Origin: Eimeria necatrix
Taxonomy: Eukaryota > Apicomplexa > Conoidasida > Eucoccidiorida > Eimeriidae
Direction: 5' to 3'
Length of the DNA stretch: 64,000 bases
Assembly (NCBI RefSeq): GCF_000499385.1
Contig: NW_013654618.1
Coordinates: forward strand, 1-64,000
Position 1 is the stretch's first letter. Every line of letters starts with the position of its first letter. Shown here piece by piece: positions 59,201 to 64,000 of this stretch. Under the pieces are notes generated by a model. That model saw only the letters and a program-made list of their open reading frames with translations, was not told the DNA's origin and made no database searches. A program made the position numbers and the translations under genes.

Positions 59201-60121
59201 CTCCAAGGCCTCAACAATTTGCTGGATATTCTTCGTGAGCTGTTTCCTGGCGATCGCCCTTTGCGAATTCCAAGGAGGTGTGACAATTTGCAAGGCGAAG
59301 AGAGCCAGCCCGCCCAAAGCAAATAAAATTGACCACGAAAGATATTCAAAAAGATATTGAACACCGTCCTTCATAGAGTCAAATGTGGGCATCATGATCC
59401 TCAATCTCAGTAACATACAACATGTGTTGTACGGAATAAAGACAAGAGCAATCTTTCCCAGATAAGAGGAATCAATAGCCTCACGGAATGGTGGCACACG
59501 ATACAGTAGCGGAACGCGAATGACGATGACCCACGAAAATAACGCCACAATTACACCCAAGGCCGCAAACTGGCCCCCGACGCCTCCAGCATACAAAGCA
59601 CAGAACAAAAGCATGGTCAAAAAGCAAGTCATTGAAATTGAAAGTAGCCAAACCCAAATTGCACTGTATAGAGAAGAACTGTACTCCGGCATAAGCGCAA
59701 TGCTCAGACAAAAGGCGAGCAGTAAAAAGTTTGCGCCCAAGTAACCTTGGAACGTGAGTTCCATGCTAACATGGAGGGCGAAAACGATGATAATGGAAAT
59801 TTTCGTGGCACGTATGAGCCTCTGAACCCAAGAAGCTTTCAAGTTTTTCCATGCACCTAAGCAGAAGTTGGGAACGCAGAAGGCGCTGGCCTTTAACCAC
59901 GTCCACAGTTTTGACAGCGTGAAGCCATAGCTACTGCGATAGTGGTTGTTGCTTTTGCTGCTGCTGTTGGTAAGAGTTGTTCCAGCAGTGCGGCCAGCTG
60001 CCGAGGCAGCTTTCCGCCCACGCGGTCCATTTCCTGAAAAACTTTCTTCTCCACGCTCAGAAGAGCCGCTGGAAGTTCTCCAGCAGCATCCACCGTGACA
60101 ACAGTAGGACGGAATTGTCAT
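53269..60121 (-). CDS. Large FUSC-like (fusaric-acid-resistance/aromatic exporter type) membrane protein
   Basis: Exons 60121-59161, 59018-56823, 56621-56394, 56147-55785, 55639-54898, 54658-54355 join in phase; a last exon starts at 53762. Total is about 1740 aa. Exon 1 carries about six membrane segments (TKISIIIVFALHVSMELTF, LLLAFCLSIALM, LLSISMTCFLTMLLFCALY, FAALGVIVALFSWVIVI). A ~730-residue soluble Ser/Glu-rich middle follows (no homology seen), then a second hydrophobic bundle (FWLNIRMVFLSGTVMGMQLS, WMILGFVSTMKWTFEGTV, RVLGTCLGCACIYGAMM, LWGNIVGIVTAVAVSHF) and a cytosolic helical tail. Two six-helix halves separated by a soluble region is the FUSC/YccS/ALMT layout, and RVLGTCLGCACIYG fits the family R-x-x-GT-x-x-G. 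Substrate unknown; plasma or vacuolar membrane is inference. The 3' end is unresolved: two frames compete, stopping at 53334 or 53269. Confidence 0.68.
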
Positions 60122-62000
60122 TCCTTCCCGTCACGTCAGCACCATGGGAAGTTGGGAATGCTGTAACGTCATGCTGCTGCGCAGTAGAGCCACGCTAAAG
60201 CGGAGACGCCGCACGTTCCAAGATATGCTAAACGTGAATATCCTGAACCAATATAGATTGTCCTTACAGAGTTAACAATCATAAGGTGTTTATCCCTGGC
60301 ATGCTCCATCCCTCTCACGCTGACTGCAGCGAGACCCTCAGAAAGGTCCACGATGTGCCAAGGCAAATCAGGCCTAAACTTCAGGAAGAAGACAGAAGTT
60401 CCCGCACTTTGTGGGCAGTACAGTACGAAATAATGAAACTGAAATGGAGGCTTAGAATGTACAGGAAGTGCTCCACCACAAGATCATCGACTCTGCAGTC
60501 GCAGCCTGCTCATACAGCACCAGATCTCAACAGGCCGGGCTACGCGATGTCTTGGAATACTACGGAATCTTTTCGTATACAACCAAAGTTACACATATAA
60601 AGTGCAAAAACGACCTCCTTCAAGCACATCAGAGGCTCCTTTGTGGGCTGGGAAGTGACCACTGGACCGCCCCTTTGGTGGCCCTTGCAGATAGCTACCG
60701 TATCAAGCAGTGCTTCTTTACTTCTGAGGATCCTGCGAGGTTTTCGTTGTCTGCGCAGAGCTTTTTGTAATATGCTTGAGAGCAAAGTTGCCGAAAACTA
60801 TCCAGAGTATTGCCTTAACATATCAGTGAACATCGAATAAATGCCGCAAACGGCATGGGAATGCCCCTGGTTCCACAGTCAAGATGTATGAGTTCGCACA
60901 GCACAGAAGGCGACTATCTGACATTCTGCTTGGTTGTTCGCTAGCAACTGCGTGAGCAGCTTAGCTGGCAAGCCTAACTCTTTGGTCCTGCAAGGAGACA
61001 GAACACTGCAGTTTGCCCCACGGGCGTCCGGGGTTAATTCAGGAGGACGATGAAGCGTTGAGAATAGGCCGTATTCTAATATTTACATATTAGAATACGG
61101 CCTATTCTCAACGCTTTAGGGATATGACGTTGTGAGAGACATTCCTCTTGTTGCTACGCGGGAGTTGCTGTGACGAAGATGCTCTTGATTGCCTACTAAT
61201 GTACAAACGTTTAGTACATGTGCTTAAATACCAATAGGTACAGGTTCATACAGTATGTAAAAATACCAGTAGCGCATCGAATGCACTGTGTGTCTCCTCT
61301 CCATTGCTCGACACTCTGCACGGCATACTTAAATAATCATAGGATACTACCTTGGTGCAGCAGTGCAGCGGAAGCATCACAAGCTGACTAATAGCCAGGT
61401 CTTTGCATTCCTCCCTGAAACAACGAAAAATTGGAACCTTAGCAAGGAAAGAAATCTCAGCAAAGTCGCAGCCCTGGGCAAGCAAAGTAACAGCGCTTGC
61501 GCCCCGCCTCCTAAATACTGTAGCAGCAATTTTGGCGAGGCAAATAATTGGCTAGAGCAATAAAGAAACGTCAGTTACAGCGCTGCAAGACACTGGGAAT
61601 GTCTGTATTAGAGCGTGAGCTTCCCATCTTTCCCTCTCGTTAACATTTTACTTTCGTACGGCCAGCCACTCAGCGTCAAGCGCAAAGTTGTACCCCGCAG
61701 CCATATTGTGTGTCTGTTTCCAAACCCCAAGTCAGTGGCCTCTGTGCTGTGACTCGACTTTGATTGCTGGTGTAAATGAAACACACCCCTATCTTCACCC
61801 CTCTGTCCACCCCGTGGTAGCCAACACTATTTTAGCGCCTGCTAAGCTTGCGCTGGCCGCTTAAGCTTTGCTCGTCTGCCTCCCCTTCCCGATGGTCTCT
61901 TTGAGCAACAAAGAGGCTTCACCGTAATTCTCATAATTATTGTTGGCTCTTGCCTCTGCACAAAATTTTTCAAAATCTTTTAGAAAGCGTCACGGGGCAC
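60122..62000. other. Intergenic region with a perfect foldback
   Basis: No gene is supported; ORFs of 60-104 codons on the plus strand show no motifs. It contains the 30-bp perfect inverted repeat at 61053-61116. The rest is presumed to be the 5' flank of the FUSC-like gene and the 3' flank of the gene ending at 62001. Confidence 0.5.
61053..61116. repeat. Perfect 30-bp inverted repeat with a 4-nt loop
   Basis: The arm 61053-61082 (AAGCGTTGAGAATAGGCCGT then ATTCTAATAT) is exactly complementary to 61087-61116, separated by TTAC. No mismatch is seen. It would extrude a stable cruciform, or form a 30-bp stem if transcribed. There is no poly-T tract directly after it, so it is not an obvious terminator. 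Confidence 0.97.
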
Positions 62001-64000
62001 CTAAGCTTTTGCTCGTTGAAATGTCGACAGGAGCAGGAGCTCAGGGGACTCTTCATCCGATATTACCACAGGAAGCACTGTATTGCAGCCTAATGCGCTT
62101 ACCAGCGCCCTGCGGCTGCTGCTAAGGAAGTGCTGGTCGCTGTGGCCGTCAGCCGCAGCGCACAGTACAAGGTCTGCAAGCAAACGAGACCGTACGCTTG
62201 GTAAAATTGCTGCCGTTGCCGCTACTGAGTTTTCATATTCTATTCCCACATCTGCGAAACCAATGCCTTCACACCACACCGGCATGTAGAACCGCTGCTG
62301 CAGCTCGTGCTGCTGTTGTTGCAGCTGTTGCTCCTCCACCTGAAGAGCCCGAAGCATTTCCCGCTGCTGGTGCTCCTGTTGGTACTGCATGCTCATGGGC
62401 GCCCCCGATTCAGCATTATACTGCTGCTCAAGGGCTTCTAACCTTTGCGACATCTGCAGTAGCTGGAGCTGCTGTCCCAGCTCAGCAGCAGCAGCAGTGC
62501 GGTGCACCTGTTGCTGCTGCTGATCCTGCAGAAGTGGAAAGTAAAAATTGCGATTTTCCGAAACTATCGAGAGCAGTCCATCAGCAACTCGCTGATTTTG
62601 CTGCTTTCGCGGCATAGCACTAGCGAATGACTGGTCATCAGGCCTTCTGCAACTGCTGCCACTGGAAGCAACAGCAGCAGAAGCTCCCTTCAGAAGCATC
62701 GCAAAGGCCTCGAGCGCAGTAAACTGCTGCAGTGGTAGCTGAGGCAGTCGGTACTCACTGCATCGTTGCAGCACCCAAACATGCGCAAAACGAATACTCA
62801 GCTAAAAGAATGGCACTCCAAACAGCAAACTGTTAACAGCAGCACAGGCAGCAGCTCCAGCACAACGGCCAGCCACAGCCTACCTTGTCCGCAGCTGCAT
62901 TTGTTCCTGACGAAGGCAGCGCAGGCACTCTGACAGTGATGTCGCCAGAGGTGCAGCCAGCAGCAGCTCGGGGCTGCATGCAAAAGGATCCTCCTTGTTG
63001 TTCCTGTCCTCGATGCAACTGCTGCTGTCACAAGGCCCTTTGGCATTTTCGCGCGGGATACCCACGCCTGCGAGATTCTCTGCCAATATTGGACTGTCAA
63101 ACGTGCTTCTGCTACAGCTGCTGCTGCTGCTGCGTTTACAGAGAGCCAAAGACTCAACAATTACAGGCACTACAAGGCCTGGGAGCAGCGCATGCTGCAG
63201 CCACTCGGCGACGGTGCAGTGGCCTCTGTTCTTTGTCTCAGCACCTTCTGCACCCTCAAAAAAATCATCCAAAGCAGACGCAGTGAGAGCAGACGACACA
63301 ACTGTAGCTGGAAGGGCAGCAGCAGCGGCACTGTGCACTGAAGAACGACGCGTTGCAGCAGCTTCCACAGCCATGCCAATGAAGCCTGCATAGCAGCAAA
63401 GTGAAAGGCAATAGCAGCCTAAGAGGCAAACTGCATGCTGCTGATCCATTCTCAGCCATTCGTCGGCGTTGTTCGCGGCTACAGGGAAGGCCACTGCTGC
63501 TGATCCTACAGCAGGATCAGCTTGAGCAGCTGCAGCTGCTGCAGCAAGCGAACGCTGCGGTGTACGTGCCACGCGGAGCAGCGGCAAGGCAGCTCTGGTC
63601 CTCATCGGGTGTTCGAGATAAAAAAAGCCAAAGATAGACAATAGCATCTGTAGCAGGAACTGAACGCCACGCAAAACCCGCTTCCTGCAACAAGAGAAGC
63701 AGCGGCCGCAAGCGCAGATTTGATTATGCCATGTTGGTTGGTGAATATGATTCAACGGAACACAACCATGGAATGCGAGATTTTGTAAAAAGCAAAATTG
63801 TCCCTTGACAAGATGTAGCAGCTGTAGCGACAACAACGGAAGCATAGAAGGCAACCTTTTTGTAACCGCGGGAACAACGCCATGTGCCTACTCTTCAACG
63901 TGCTGCTGGAGTCTCTCTGCTTCAGTGAAAGGAGCCGCCGTGTTTAGAGCCGGAAGCAGCTCTGCTGCGCACTCCCATAACAGCTCCGACACGCGGCCAG
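62001..64000 (-). CDS. Gln/Ala-rich membrane protein, 5' end beyond the window
   Basis: Partial gene: exons 64000-63892 (open at the window edge), 63684-62884 and 62757-62001; both junctions are phase 2 and agree. The visible part is about 555 aa. The first exon is helical (SELLWECAAELLPALNTAAP, FTEAERLQQHVEE). Exon 2 has a membrane segment (VQFLLQMLLSIFGFFYLEHP), an Ala-rich linker, a second hydrophobic stretch (AVCLLGCYCLSLCCYAGFIG) and a third (HALLPGLVVPVIVESLAL). Exon 3 contains Gln-rich blocks (LQDQQQQQVHR, EEQQLQQQQHELQQR) typical of CAG-repeat coding in eimeriids, then a non-repetitive C-terminus (RSRLLADLVLCAA, PVVISDEESPELLLLSTFQR). I do not recognise the family. Confidence 0.6.

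Noticed and set aside
62280..63550. Plus-strand Gln/Ala/Cys-rich ORFs
   Set aside because: Antisense readings of the CAG/GCA repeats in the minus-strand gene.
1..64000. CRISPR arrays, bacterial promoters, ribosome-binding sites, operons
   Set aside because: None present; the window is eukaryotic nuclear DNA with spliced genes.

Overview
This is nuclear DNA of an intron-rich unicellular eukaryote. I place it in the Apicomplexa, most likely an eimeriid coccidian (Eimeria/Cyclospora type). That placement is inference, from short GT-AG introns in almost every gene, Ala/Gln/Ser-rich runs built from CAG/GCA repeats, a tonoplast-type aquaporin, an EFHC1/RIB72 flagellar gene, and a Ty3/Gypsy relic of the kind reported in Eimeria. 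Exon models were built by hand; reading phase was checked at each junction, and unresolved ends are stated in the entries.

Left part (0.4-15.5 kb): RAE1 (-) and SDE2 (+) are divergently arranged. Two tandem plus-strand genes follow. The first encodes a 181-residue protein of unknown function, the second a TIP-like aquaporin, and both carry a homologous 123-nt exon. A histone hairpin-binding protein (SLBP, -) converges on the aquaporin gene.

Middle (15.5-25.3 kb): a gene-poor stretch. It holds a decayed Ty3/Gypsy element on the minus strand, with zinc-knuckle, protease, RT and integrase remnants still in order, and a perfect 92-bp tandem duplication inside the RT relic.

Right part (25.3-64 kb): a dense run of housekeeping genes. 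These are an unidentified membrane/coiled-coil gene (-), a 287-aa orphan (+), EFHC1/RIB72 (+, 16 exons, three DM10 domains), a divergent TBP-like factor (-), RNA polymerase II subunit RPB2 (-, 14 exons), exosome subunit RRP41 (+), PROPPIN/ATG18 (-), a very large FUSC-like membrane protein (-), and a Gln/Ala-rich membrane protein that runs off the right edge (-).

Functionally the window is weighted to mRNA biology: RPB2 and TBP-like (transcription), SDE2 (splicing and genome maintenance), SLBP (histone mRNA), RAE1 (mRNA export) and RRP41 (RNA decay). Alongside these are autophagy/apicoplast lipid binding (ATG18), water or solute transport (aquaporin, FUSC-like) and the gamete flagellum (EFHC1). 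No tRNA, rRNA, CRISPR or bacterial-type operon was seen. The least ordinary signals are the shared exon of the tandem aquaporin pair, the ordered retroelement relic, a perfect 30-bp foldback at 61.05-61.12 kb, and the FUSC-like protein with a roughly 730-residue middle region.
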